64,000 nt of DNA. It comes from Nitritalea halalkaliphila LW7 (GTDB lineage: Bacteria; Bacteroidota; Bacteroidia; Cytophagales; Cyclobacteriaceae). The DNA lies in assembly GCF_000265075.1 (NCBI RefSeq), contig NZ_AJYA01000018.1:23112-87111 (forward strand). The letters run 5' to 3'. A program made the translations under genes and the position numbers. How positions within the stretch are numbered: the stretch's first letter is position 1; each line of letters opens with the position of its first letter. Shown piece by piece: positions 38,942 to 49,046 of this stretch. The notes beneath the pieces were generated by a model. That model was not told where the DNA came from. It did not search any database and worked only from the letters and a program-made list of their open reading frames with translations.

Positions 38942-39331
38942 AAGCTAAAAACCACTTTTTCATCAAAAATACAGGGCGAGGGAGCGACATCCTAACCGTT
39001 AATATAATATCTGCTCCAGAAAAGGGCCAAAAAACAAAAAAGTCTTGCCAACGACAAGACTCTTTTCAGAATATAAACCCAAATATAACTTTAGAGATTA
39101 AAAGTTTCGCATAATTAAATACTTGCAGAATGCGGAGAAATATGCCCGAATCGGAATTTCTTAGAACTTTCTAATTATCGGGCAAAATTTAAATTCTCTC
39201 TCTATCTGAAATTCAAAATAAATGATAAAAATCTAAATTTGCAAATTGAAAAAAAAAGTTTTGCATTATTTTATCTATTTCATAATTTACAGTCCGATTC
39301 ATTAACGGTCGTCTAATAACCCTTTAAAATA
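38942..39331. other. AT-rich divergent intergenic region
   Basis: Between the M14 gene (minus) and asnC (plus). It holds a hairpin AGTCTTG (39041-39047) / CAAGACT (39055-39061) next to A-rich and T-rich tracts, oddly placed between divergent genes, and a -7 match TAAATTTG (39234-39241) on the plus strand for asnC. No small ORF is convincing. Confidence 0.4.
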
Positions 39332-39808
39332 ATGGAGAAAAATTTAGATATTGACAATGTAGACCTGAAGATCATCTCCCTACTGAATGATGATGCGAAG
39401 ACCCCCTACACAGAGATAGCCAAAAAAGTGTTCGTTTCCTCTGGAACTGTACACGTACGGATGCGCAAGCTGGAAGACATGGGTATCGTAAAGAGTGCTA
39501 CCCTGAATATAGACTTCTCGAAACTCGGCTACGACATCTCCGCTTTCTTAGGTATCTACCTAGAGAAAAGCTCTCTCTATGATGCGGTAATCGAAAAGCT
39601 GAAGGAAATTTCTGAAGTGATTAATGCCTATTATACGACGGGCAACTATAGCATCTTCGCTAAAATCATCTGTAAGGACACCAACCACCTGCGCACGGTG
39701 CTGGATAATATCCAAAAAGTAGATGGCATCGACCGCACCGAAACCCTTATTGTGCTGGAGGAAAGCATTAACCGTCCGATACAGTTTTTCGACAAGCCGA
39801 TAAAGTAA
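39332..39808 (+). CDS. Lrp/AsnC-family transcriptional regulator
   Basis: A 158-aa protein with the full family layout: N-terminal winged helix-turn-helix (DNVDLKIISLLNDDAKTPYTEIAKKVFVSSGTVHVRMRKLEDMGIV) and C-terminal RAM ligand-binding domain (GYDISAFLGIYLE, CKDTNHLRTVLDNI, GIDRTETLIVL). Regulators of this type are dimers or octamers that sense amino acids or small effectors. It lies 240 bp upstream of sufB and ends just before a TTTAGA-N5-TCTAAA palindrome and a terminator, so it may have no role in suf control beyond location. Intact. Confidence 0.9.
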   Translation: MEKNLDIDNVDLKIISLLNDDAKTPYTEIAKKVFVSSGTVHVRMRKLEDMGIVKSATLNIDFSKLGYDISAFLGIYLEKSSLYDAVIEKLKEISEVINAYYTTGNYSIFAKIICKDTNHLRTVLDNIQKVDGIDRTETLIVLEESINRPIQFFDKPIK

Positions 39809-39810
39809 CT

Positions 39811-39829
39811 ATTTAGATTAAATCTAAAT
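39811..39829. promoter_or_regulatory. Iron-box-like palindrome TTTAGA-N5-TCTAAA
   Basis: ATTTAGATT-A-AATCTAAAT, a perfect 9-bp-arm palindrome immediately after asnC and 200 bp before the sufB start site; third copy of a motif seen at 25042 and 25101. Confidence 0.55.
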
Positions 39830-39877
39830 AAATTATTTACTGAAATTTAAGAAGAAAACCTATCATTTCTTTTGTAG

Positions 39878-39905
39878 GCCGCTTATATCGTATAGGCGGC
39901 TTTTT
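39878..39905 (+). terminator. Terminator of asnC
   Basis: GCCGCTTATA (39878-39887) / TATAGGCGGC (39891-39900), 3-nt loop, then TTTTT. Confidence 0.8.
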
Positions 39906-40005
39906 GTTTTTTATAACTCTGCTTTTCAGGACTTTAAATTCTTTTTCTATAGGTTTTTATCAAAAATTAAACGTACTGTGAACATTATTTTTTGGATTAA
40001 TGTTC

Positions 40006-40038
40006 TACTTTTGCATCACAAACTGTAATTAGTCTAAA
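40006..40038 (+). promoter_or_regulatory. sufB promoter with degenerate iron-box half-site
   Basis: TACTTTTG (40006-40013) matches the -7 consensus. TCTAAA (40033-40038) with a poor left arm lies just past the expected start site, the same position as the palindrome at 25101. No clear -33. Confidence 0.5.
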
Positions 40039-40049
40039 TAACTCACCTC

Positions 40050-41495
40050 ATGAGCAAGGATAACCAAATATTAGAAGAATTCACGGGAAAAGACTACGAG
40101 CATGGCTGGTCTGTAAACTACGAAGCAGACGAGGCTCCTGCTGGTCTTAACGAAGATATCATTCGCTGGATTTCAGCTAAAAAAGAGGAGCCTACCTGGC
40201 TGTTGGAGTGGCGCCTAAAAGCCTATAAAACTTGGCTAGCCATGGAGGAGCCCGAGTGGGCAAATGTACGCTACCCGAAAGTAGATTTTAATGCGCTCAT
40301 TTACTATTCTGCGCCCAAGCAGAAAACCAAGCCAAAATCGCTCGATGAGGTGGATCCTGAACTTTTAGAGATTTATGAGCGCTTAGGCATTTCACTTAAT
40401 GAGCAGAAAAGACTTCAAGGAATCGCTGTGGACGCTGTCTTGGACTCTGTATCCGTAGGTACTACGTTTAAGGAAACGCTAAAAGAAAAAGGTATCATTT
40501 TCTGTTCCTTCTCCGAAGCGGTACAGGAGCATCCTGAACTGGTGAAAAAATATTTAGGTAGTGTCGTTCCGATGACGGACAACTACTACGCAGCGTTGAA
40601 TTCAGCTGTATTCTCTGATGGTTCTTTTTGCTACATTCCGAAAGGGGTACGCTGCCCGATGGAGCTTTCTACTTATTTCCGAATTAATGCAGCCAATACT
40701 GGGCAGTTTGAGCGAACGCTCATCGTAGCCGAAGATGAGAGCTATGTCTCGTATCTCGAAGGTTGCACAGCTCCCCAGCGTGATGAAAATCAGTTACACG
40801 CCGCCGTAGTGGAAATCTATGCGGGTGCCAAGGCAGAGGTGAAATACTCTACCGTACAGAACTGGTTCCCTGGCGATAAAGAAGGCAAGGGGGGTATTTA
40901 CAATTTTGTAACCAAGCGCGGTATCTGTGCGGGTGATTATAGTAAAATCTCTTGGACACAGGTAGAGACTGGCTCTGCGGTGACCTGGAAATACCCTTCT
41001 TGTATCCTGAAAGGGGACCATAGTATCGGTGAGTTTTACTCCGTAGCAGTGACCAATAACTACCAGCAGGCAGACACAGGGACGAAGATGATTCACATCG
41101 GGAAAAACACGAAGTCCCGCATCGTGTCGAAGGGAATTTCTGCCGGGCATTCTCAAAACTCTTATCGCGGACAAGTGCAGGTTATGAAGCGTGCCGATAA
41201 TGCACGTAATTTCTCTCAGTGTGATTCCCTGCTCATGGGGAGCCTTTGCGGGGCACATACCTTCCCCTACATCGACATCCAAAACAAGAGTGCGCAAGTA
41301 GAACATGAGGCAACTACCTCTAAGATCGGTGAGGATCAACTTTTCTACTGTAACCAGCGCGGAATCGCTACAGAAGATGCTGTGGCTCTGATCGTAAATG
41401 GTTACGCGAAGGAGGTACTCAACCAGCTCCCGATGGAATTTGCGGTGGAGGCCCAGAAGTTACTGGCCCTTACGCTTGAAGGCTCTGTCGGATAA
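40050..41495 (+). CDS. sufB: Fe-S cluster assembly scaffold SufB
   Basis: An intact 481-aa SufB. The order of segments ([109 protein letters not shown]) is that of the SufB/Ycf24 family; the invariant Cys in YCNQRGI-type region and the central beta-helix are present. SufB with SufC and SufD builds the transient 2Fe-2S/4Fe-4S scaffold in the SUF pathway. It is separated from sufC by 94 bp holding a weak hairpin and a -7 element, so sufB may be transcribed apart from sufCDSE. Confidence 0.95.
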   Translation: MSKDNQILEEFTGKDYEHGWSVNYEADEAPAGLNEDIIRWISAKKEEPTWLLEWRLKAYKTWLAMEEPEWANVRYPKVDFNALIYYSAPKQKTKPKSLDEVDPELLEIYERLGISLNEQKRLQGIAVDAVLDSVSVGTTFKETLKEKGIIFCSFSEAVQEHPELVKKYLGSVVPMTDNYYAALNSAVFSDGSFCYIPKGVRCPMELSTYFRINAANTGQFERTLIVAEDESYVSYLEGCTAPQRDENQLHAAVVEIYAGAKAEVKYSTVQNWFPGDKEGKGGIYNFVTKRGICAGDYSKISWTQVETGSAVTWKYPSCILKGDHSIGEFYSVAVTNNYQQADTGTKMIHIGKNTKSRIVSKGISAGHSQNSYRGQVQVMKRADNARNFSQCDSLLMGSLCGAHTFPYIDIQNKSAQVEHEATTSKIGEDQLFYCNQRGIATEDAVALIVNGYAKEVLNQLPMEFAVEAQKLLALTLEGSVG

Positions 41496-41506
41496 AGTGA
41501 CTTGTT

Positions 41507-41549
41507 AGGAGCGGGAGCCACCGTGTGCCCGCCTCCTTCTCTATCTTTG
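41507..41549 (+). promoter_or_regulatory. Hairpin plus internal promoter between sufB and sufC
   Basis: AGGAGCGGG (41507-41515) pairs with CCCGCCTCCT (41528-41537, one bulge), without a clear T-tract, followed by TATCTTTG (41542-41549). Suggests attenuation after sufB and a second start for sufCDSE. Confidence 0.45.
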
Positions 41550-41589
41550 GTCTAATTGAATCACCTATTAATTTATATTCTGAAACAAC

Positions 41590-42354
41590 ATGTTATTATC
41601 TATAAAAAATTTACACGCTGAAATCGAGGGAAGCCCGATCCTAAAAGGAATTAATTTAGAAGTAAAAGCAGGCGAAGTGCATGCCATCATGGGACCGAAT
41701 GGTTCTGGCAAGTCCACGTTAGCCTCTGTTTTAGCAGGTAGAGAGGAGTATGAAGTGACAGCCGGCGAGGTGCTTTTTCAGGGCAAAGACCTTTTAGAGC
41801 TAGCTCCGGAGGACCGTGCACGTGAAGGCGTCTTTTTGGCTTTCCAGTACCCTGTAGAAATTCCAGGTGTGAGCACGACTAACTTTTTGCGCACAGCGGT
41901 TAATCAGGTGCGTGAATACCGCGGTCAAGAGCCTTTAGATGCTGTAAAATTCTTGACGCTAATGAAGGAGAAAATGAAACTGGTAGAAATCGACCAGAAG
42001 TTGCTCAGCCGCTCGCTAAATGAGGGTTTCTCGGGTGGTGAGAAAAAGCGTAATGAAATTTTCCAAATGGCCATGCTCGAGCCTACCCTTGCCGTACTGG
42101 ATGAAACAGATAGCGGCTTGGACATCGATGCCCTCCGCATCGTTTCGAATGGCGTGAATAAACTTAAAAGTCCGAATAATGCCACCATCGTAGTGACACA
42201 CTACCAGCGTCTATTAGACTACATCGTTCCGGATTTCGTGCACGTCTTGTATAATGGTAAAATCGTAAAATCAGGCACTAAAGAATTGGCTTTAGAGCTA
42301 GAAGAAAAAGGATACGATTGGATCAAGGCGGAGGCAGATGCCGCCACTGCATAA
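41590..42354 (+). CDS. sufC: Fe-S assembly ATPase SufC
   Basis: A 254-aa ABC-type ATPase: Walker A GPNGSGKST, Q-loop in LAFQYPVEIPGV, the SufC signature FSGGEKKRNEIFQMAML, Walker B LAVLDETDSGLDIDAL, and the H-loop VVTHYQRLLDYI. The soluble, non-transporter ABC protein powers SufBCD complex assembly. Intact. Confidence 0.96.
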   Translation: MLLSIKNLHAEIEGSPILKGINLEVKAGEVHAIMGPNGSGKSTLASVLAGREEYEVTAGEVLFQGKDLLELAPEDRAREGVFLAFQYPVEIPGVSTTNFLRTAVNQVREYRGQEPLDAVKFLTLMKEKMKLVEIDQKLLSRSLNEGFSGGEKKRNEIFQMAMLEPTLAVLDETDSGLDIDALRIVSNGVNKLKSPNNATIVVTHYQRLLDYIVPDFVHVLYNGKIVKSGTKELALELEEKGYDWIKAEADAATA

Positions 42355-42384
42355 GGGATCAAAGGATAAAGACGTAAGCACACC

Positions 42385-43649
42385 ATGACGACATTAGCAC
42401 AGGAAAAAACCTTGAACCTACTCACGGAGGAAACGCTCCCAGCTGGCTTTGTAGCGCTGAGAACGGCCGCGCAAACACAGTTGCTCGAGCAGGGTTTGCC
42501 GAAGGCCAAGGACGAAGAATATAAATTTACAGCGATAAGCAAGCGCCTTCAGGGCCTGCAGCATCCCGAGCGGGCGGCGGCACTCAACCTAACAGCCGCC
42601 TTTGTGGATCGTTTTCGCTACCCCCAGCACGAGGGCGATATCCTCGTTTTTAATAATGGAACATTCGACCCGCAGCATTCCCGCATCGAATCCGCCATCG
42701 AAGTGAGCGAGGTGCAGGAAGGGGATCCGCTCCTCGGAAGTATCATAAAGCTGGAAGCCGATCCCTTTATCTGTCTGAACACGGTGCAGTTTGTGAAAGC
42801 ACTCCGCATCCGTGTGGCAGCGAACACACAGATAGAAAAACCGGTCCTCCTTCTCCATTTTCATCAGTTGAATAAGGGTGCCTCCATCCCGAGTCGCGTC
42901 CTGATCCAGCTCGAAAAGCATGCAGAAGCCCATTTCGTAGAGCAAAGCGTGCATTTAGACGAGCAGGCTACTTTCGTGAATATGGTGACTGAGGTGCAGG
43001 CACAGGCTGGGGCTCAAGGGAGCTATAATCGCCTGCAGATCGAAAATGAAGACACTATAGCGGTTAATAATTTTGCCGCGGATATCCATAGAGACGCAGT
43101 TTTCACGCATTCCTGCATTTCCCTACAGGGAGGCATGCTGCGTAACAACCTGTTTTTAAACCTTCAGGACAGCGGCTGTACAGGAAATATGTTTGGCCTT
43201 TACGCCTTACGGGCAAAAGCCATGTAGATAACCACACGAATGTGGATCACATCAAGGCCCATGCCGACTCGAATGAGTTGTACAAGGGTATCTTAGCCGA
43301 ACAGGCTCGGGCTGTTTTTAACGGCAAGATCTTTGTCCGTCAGGACGCCCAAAAAACGAATGCCTTCCAGCAGAACAACAACATTCTGCTTTCTGATGAT
43401 GCCACGGTGAACACGAAGCCACAGTTGGAAATCTGGGCGGACGATGTCAAGTGTTCTCATGGCTGTACCATCGGGCAGTTAGATGAGGAGGCCTTATTTT
43501 ATTTACAAGCCAGAGGCATCGACAAGACCTCCGCGCGTGCGCTTTTGCTGTATGCCTTTGCGGGCGAGGTGCTGGAGAGAATTCCGGTGGAGCCTTTTAA
43601 GGCCCATCTGATCGAGCTGCTGGAGGAAAGACTTCTGGCGAAAAGCTAA
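42385..43649 (+). CDS. sufD: Fe-S assembly protein SufD (frameshifted)
   Basis: One A restored near 43209 (GCCTTA|CGGG) gives a 421-aa SufD from MTTLAQEKTLNLL to LLAKS. Typical segments: LPKAKDEEYKFTAISKRL near the N-terminus, RVLIQLEKHAEAHFVEQSVH, NVFLNL-type LFLNLQDSGC with MFGLYALTGKSHVDNHTNVDH across the join, and a final SHGCTIGQLDEEALFYLQARGI. SufD pairs with SufB on the scaffold and has the conserved His/Cys at the interface region. Four bases separate it from sufS. Confidence 0.93.
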
Positions 43650-43652
43650 GCT

Positions 43653-45306
<1,654 letters not shown>

Positions 45307-45320
45307 AAAAGACCAAAGAG

Positions 45321-45650
45321 ATGAGTGACGTAGCGGAAATAGCAAAAGACAAGTTAAAGGAAAAGGTGGTACAAGCCATCAAGCAGGTCTATGATCCGGA
45401 GATTCCGGTGGACGTGTATGAGCTGGGATTGATTTACGAGATTACGGTCTATCCGGTGAATAATGTGTATGTGCTCATGACCCTGACGAGTCCCAACTGT
45501 CCGTCTGCGGAGTTTATTCCTTCGGAGATAAAAGATAAAATTCAACAAGTACCGGGAATTAATAATGTGGAGTTAGAGCTAACGTTCGATCCGCCCTATA
45601 GTCAGGACATGATGTCTGAGGCGGCGAAGTTAGAGCTTGGCTTTCTTTGA
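45321..45650 (+). CDS. MIP18/DUF59 Fe-S assembly protein (SufT-like)
   Basis: A 109-aa protein with the DUF59 pattern: IKQVYDPEIPVDVYELGLIYEI, VYVLMTLTSPNCPSAEFIPSEI (reactive Cys in SPNCPSAE), and VELELTFDPPYSQDMMSEAAKLELG. SUF-operon members of this family help cluster assembly or transfer. Intergenic spacing to sufE is 14 bp. Confidence 0.92.
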   Translation: MSDVAEIAKDKLKEKVVQAIKQVYDPEIPVDVYELGLIYEITVYPVNNVYVLMTLTSPNCPSAEFIPSEIKDKIQQVPGINNVELELTFDPPYSQDMMSEAAKLELGFL

Positions 45651-45672
45651 ACCTTTAAAATAAACCAATACG

Positions 45673-46092
45673 ATGTATCCAGAGGATTTAATCGCCCCGA
45701 TGCGTGCCGAACTGGCTGACGCGGGCTTTCAGGAATTTAAGACAGGTGAGGCAGTAAGTACCCACTTAGCAGGACATAAGGGCACGACACTGTTCGTGGT
45801 TAACTCTGTTTGCGGCTGTGCCGCGGGTGCTGCGCGTCCAGGTGTTCGCTATGCTGTGGAGCAGAGTGAAGTCAAGCCGGATGTGTTAGCGACGGTTTTT
45901 GCAGGTAATGATGTGGATGCGGTGAAGACCTTACGTGAGGCCTGCCTACCCTATCCTCCTTCTTCTCCAGCGATGGCTTTATTTAAGGATGGAGAGCTCG
46001 TTCATTTTATCGAGAGGCACCACATCGAAGGACGAAATGCGAAGATGATCGGTGATCATTTGGTAGAAGTTTTCAATCATTTCTGTAAGTAA
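45673..46092 (+). CDS. BrxA/BrxB-family bacilliredoxin
   Basis: A 139-aa thioredoxin-fold protein with the C-G-C active site in NSVCGCAAGAARPG, preceded by LFVVNS and followed by a PYPPSSPAMALFKDGELVHFIERHHIEGR segment with the family's cis-Pro. Bacilliredoxins reduce mixed disulfides of low-molecular-weight thiols. At the end of the suf operon it may protect Fe-S assembly Cys residues. Followed by a strong terminator. Confidence 0.9.
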   Translation: MYPEDLIAPMRAELADAGFQEFKTGEAVSTHLAGHKGTTLFVVNSVCGCAAGAARPGVRYAVEQSEVKPDVLATVFAGNDVDAVKTLREACLPYPPSSPAMALFKDGELVHFIERHHIEGRNAKMIGDHLVEVFNHFCK

Positions 46093-46097
46093 AAACT

Positions 46098-46123
46098 GAC
46101 CCTCCTCGGAGGGTCTTTTTTTT
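46098..46123 (+). terminator. Terminator of the suf operon
   Basis: GACCCTCC (46098-46105) / GGAGGGTC (46108-46115), 2-nt loop, then eight T. Confidence 0.85.
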
Positions 46124-46397
46124 GCTAAATAGCTATACGTCTATCGAAATCGATGACGAAAGAAATAGCAGGTCGCTGCATCCTTTACTGGACGGAATAG
46201 TTTCTCCTTATCATTTTTCACAGAATTAATAAAGATAAGCGTACATGTATAGCGAAGGAACAGCTTAAATTCTTGTACCTACACTAAAAACAGCAACAAG
46301 AAACATAGCATAAAATCCATTCGTTTTGCGTAACTTAAAGCCGCGAAACACAGTTATATCTTTTGAATCATTAATCAATTCATTAAAAATAAACCTT

Positions 46398-47684
46398 ATG
46401 TCCGAAATAGCTAAGTTATCTTACGGAGGTAAAGAATTTGAACTCCCGGTAACCGAGGGAACAGAAAACGAAAAGGCAATAGACATTGCAAAACTGCGTG
46501 GCGCTTCTGGTTTAATCACCTTAGACCCAGGGTTTAAAAATACGGGTTCTACGAAAAGTGCCATCACATTTTTGGACGGAGAGAAGGGTATTTTACGGTA
46601 CAGAGGCTACCGCATCGAAGATTTAGCAGAGAAGTCTACCTTCCTAGAGGTGGCCTATCTCCTTATTTATGGAGAGCTTCCTACTCAGGAGGAATATGCT
46701 AAGTTTTCTAAGGACATCACCCATCACACACTTGTTCATGAAGATATTAAGAAGATCTTAGATGGTTTTCCTTCTAATGCGCATCCGATGGGCGTACTTT
46801 CTTCTTTAATCTGCTCTTTATCTGCTTTTTATCCAGAGTCTTTAAATCCGAATAGAGATAAGGAATCTGTCAACTTAAGCATCATCCGTTTGCTAGCGAA
46901 GATGCCTACATTTGCGGCTTGGGCTTACAAAAATGAGGTTGGACATCCGGTTAACTATCCTGACAACAGTTTAGACTACTGTTCGAACTTCTTAAAAATG
47001 ATGTTCGCGCTACCTGCGGAGCGTTATGAGGTAGATCCCGTGGTCGCCAAAGCTTTGGATCAACTGCTTATCCTACACGCTGATCATGAGCAAAACTGCT
47101 CTACGTCTACTGTACGTGTAGTCGGATCTTCTCAAGCTAGCATTTACGCATCGATCTCTGCTGGTATTAATGCCCTATGGGGCCCGCTACATGGTGGAGC
47201 CAACCAGTCTGTAATCGAAATGTTAGATGCGATCAAGGCTGATGGAGGCGACACGAAGAAATTCCTAGACAAAGCAAAAGACAAGGATGATCCTTTCCGT
47301 CTAATGGGCTTCGGACACCGCGTGTACAAAAACTTCGACCCTAGAGCGAAAATTATCAAGAAAGCGGCCGATGATGTATTGAGCAAGTTAGGAACTAACG
47401 ATCCTATCTTAGACATCGCGAAAGAGCTTGAGTACGCAGCACTTAACGATCAGTACTTCGTAGATCGTAAGTTGTATCCAAACGTAGATTTCTACTCTGG
47501 CATCATCTACCGCGCATTAGGCATTCCTACGGACATGTTCACGGTGATGTTTGCACTCGGTCGCCTCCCAGGATGGATCGCACAGTGGAAAGAAATGAGA
47601 GAAAATGGTGAGCCTATCGGCCGTCCAAGACAGGTGTATGTAGGTGCCACTGAGCGTGACTACGTGACGATGAATAAGCGTTAA
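46398..47684 (+). CDS. gltA: Citrate synthase
   Basis: A 428-aa type II citrate synthase, start MSEIAKLSYGGKEFELPV. An earlier in-frame Met would add an unrelated 24-residue tail inside the leader. Segments: GILRYRGYRIEDLAEKSTFLEVAYLLIYGELP, ILHADHEQNCSTSTVR (catalytic His region), GINALWGPLHGGANQSVIEMLD, GFGHRVYKNFDPRAKI (catalytic His), VDFYSGIIYRALGIP (catalytic Asp within VDFYSG) and PGWIAQW. Condenses acetyl-CoA and oxaloacetate. It has its own terminator. Confidence 0.96.
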   Translation: MSEIAKLSYGGKEFELPVTEGTENEKAIDIAKLRGASGLITLDPGFKNTGSTKSAITFLDGEKGILRYRGYRIEDLAEKSTFLEVAYLLIYGELPTQEEYAKFSKDITHHTLVHEDIKKILDGFPSNAHPMGVLSSLICSLSAFYPESLNPNRDKESVNLSIIRLLAKMPTFAAWAYKNEVGHPVNYPDNSLDYCSNFLKMMFALPAERYEVDPVVAKALDQLLILHADHEQNCSTSTVRVVGSSQASIYASISAGINALWGPLHGGANQSVIEMLDAIKADGGDTKKFLDKAKDKDDPFRLMGFGHRVYKNFDPRAKIIKKAADDVLSKLGTNDPILDIAKELEYAALNDQYFVDRKLYPNVDFYSGIIYRALGIPTDMFTVMFALGRLPGWIAQWKEMRENGEPIGRPRQVYVGATERDYVTMNKR

Positions 47685-47719
47685 TTCGTTTAGAGAATTT
47701 TATACATTTCACACAAGTG

Positions 47720-47757
47720 GAAAAGCCTTATACTTTTCGTGTAAGGCTTTTCTTTTT
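47720..47757 (+). terminator. Terminator of gltA
   Basis: GAAAAGCCTTATAC (47720-47733) / GTGTAAGGCTTTTC (47739-47752) with one G-T wobble, then T-rich. Confidence 0.8.
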
Positions 47758-47803
47758 CCCTATTTTTCCGATAGTTAATGGCATCCCCTGTTTGAAAATA
47801 ACG

Positions 47804-47811
47804 TATATTTG
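47804..47811 (+). promoter_or_regulatory. -7 element (TATATTTG) of the ACBP gene
   Basis: Perfect TAnnTTTG match 29 bp before the ATG at 47841. Confidence 0.4.
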
Positions 47812-47840
47812 GAAACTAGAATACTACAAACAAGTTTACC

Positions 47841-48101
47841 ATGAGCATCGAAACATTAGAGCAGGCGATGGCTGCTACCAAAACCTTCACAGAGAAGCCA
47901 AGTAATGAGGAACTCCTTCAACTCTATAGCTTATACAAACAGGCGACCATAGGAGATAATACAGAGGATGCACCGGGGGGCTTTAACTTTGTGGCGGCAG
48001 CCAAACATAATGCCTGGGAAAAATTAAAAGGTATGGCTAAGGAAGAAGCGAGCGAAAAGTATATCGCACTGGTTAAAACCTTACAGCCGAAATACAGCTA
48101 A
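47841..48101 (+). CDS. Acyl-CoA-binding protein
   Basis: An 86-aa four-helix ACBP: ATKTFTEKPSNEELLQLYSLYKQATIGDNT, then AAKHNAWEKLKGMAKEEASEKYI, with the KxxAWxxLKGM and YxxLYKQATxG signatures. Binds long-chain acyl-CoA in the cytoplasm. Convergent with the CIA30 gene, sharing a bidirectional terminator. Confidence 0.92.
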   Translation: MSIETLEQAMAATKTFTEKPSNEELLQLYSLYKQATIGDNTEDAPGGFNFVAAAKHNAWEKLKGMAKEEASEKYIALVKTLQPKYS

Positions 48102-48130
48102 GCTTGTCTAGAGCGGAATTAGGCAGAATT

Positions 48131-48164
48131 AAAAGGTAGGAGACGTAGCGTTTTCCTACCTTTT
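48131..48164. terminator. Bidirectional terminator
   Basis: AAAAGGTAGGA (48131-48141) / TCCTACCTTTT (48154-48164). Confidence 0.8.
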
Positions 48165-48169
48165 TTTGT

Positions 48170-48733
48170 TTAGAAAAATTTGATATAATCGACTGCTAAG
48201 GTAAAAGGGCCTTCCTGCTTATCAAACAGCATGATGCCGATTCTACGAACAGCGCCAAGAACGGCAGGGTCTATACCTTTCCGTACGGCATTTCCCATAC
48301 GGGTTATCTCGAAATCTTGAAGGGGCACCTGCAAGGTTCGCCACTCCCCTACTTCTCCCTCGGCAGAAAACTGAGTGCGCACTTTGGGGAGGTACCAGGC
48401 CGTTTCTGGCTCTAGGAGCAGGTCAAATTTGCGATCGGTCTCTGCTTTAAAACGAATCTCCAGGGTGGTAAAGGCTGAAAGATCGTAGGAGGCGGTGGCG
48501 CTTCGGATGGAAACGAAGCCGCCATTATTGCGCAGCGATACATCACCTTCGAATAGCAAAGCATTTTCTGCCAGTTGTGCTTGGGACTGCGACCGCCCTC
48601 CCATGACGCCGTCGTTGATAATGGCCCAGTTGCCGAAAGATTTTTCCACACCAAAATCAAAGACGAGGGCTTGCTGGGCGGAGGCGCTGGCTAGAGTCAT
48701 ATAAAAGATGAGTAAAAGGTATATGCGATTCAT
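48170..48733 (-). CDS. CIA30-family secreted protein
   Basis: A 187-aa protein starting MNRIYLLLIF (an upstream Met is only 5 codons earlier). Signal peptide to ASASAQ. The mature part is a galactose-binding-like beta sandwich of the CIA30 family: FGNWAIINDGVMGGRSQSQ, GFVSIRSA, FKAETDRKFDLLLEP, PLQDFEITRMG, RRIGIMLFDKQEGPFTLAVDYIKFF. In eukaryotes CIA30 helps complex I assembly; bacterial secreted members have no proven function. Confidence 0.85.
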   Translation of the reverse strand: MNRIYLLLIFYMTLASASAQQALVFDFGVEKSFGNWAIINDGVMGGRSQSQAQLAENALLFEGDVSLRNNGGFVSIRSATASYDLSAFTTLEIRFKAETDRKFDLLLEPETAWYLPKVRTQFSAEGEVGEWRTLQVPLQDFEITRMGNAVRKGIDPAVLGAVRRIGIMLFDKQEGPFTLAVDYIKFF

Positions 48734-48909
48734 ATACAATAAACGCATGCCCGGGGGACAAATGTTTTGATGGCGATGCCTGCTGTCGGAGAACTCGCCA
48801 TTCGAAGGAGGAGCAGCAAGAGAATCAAAGGCATAAGATTAATTTTCAAAACTTCCTTCTGATTTCAGCTAAACAAAAAGCCTCAAATAAAATATATTTT
48901 TACAAGACA

Positions 48910-48941
48910 TTTGGATAAGCGCATTTTTCTCCTTACTTTTG
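48910..48941 (+). promoter_or_regulatory. Promoter of the DEAD-box helicase gene
   Basis: TTTG (48910-48913), 20 bp, TACTTTTG (48934-48941): the best promoter match in the window. It leaves a 5' leader of about 100 nt before the ATG at 49047, as is common for cold-shock RNA helicases. Confidence 0.65.
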
Positions 48942-49046
48942 TATCACAATTTAAATCATAAGACTTTTCACGCTGTGATTTCCTTTCAGTTCTGTCGTCA
49001 AACACTAGGGTTAAGGAGTACATGGCAAGAAAAGAAAGGAAAATTC

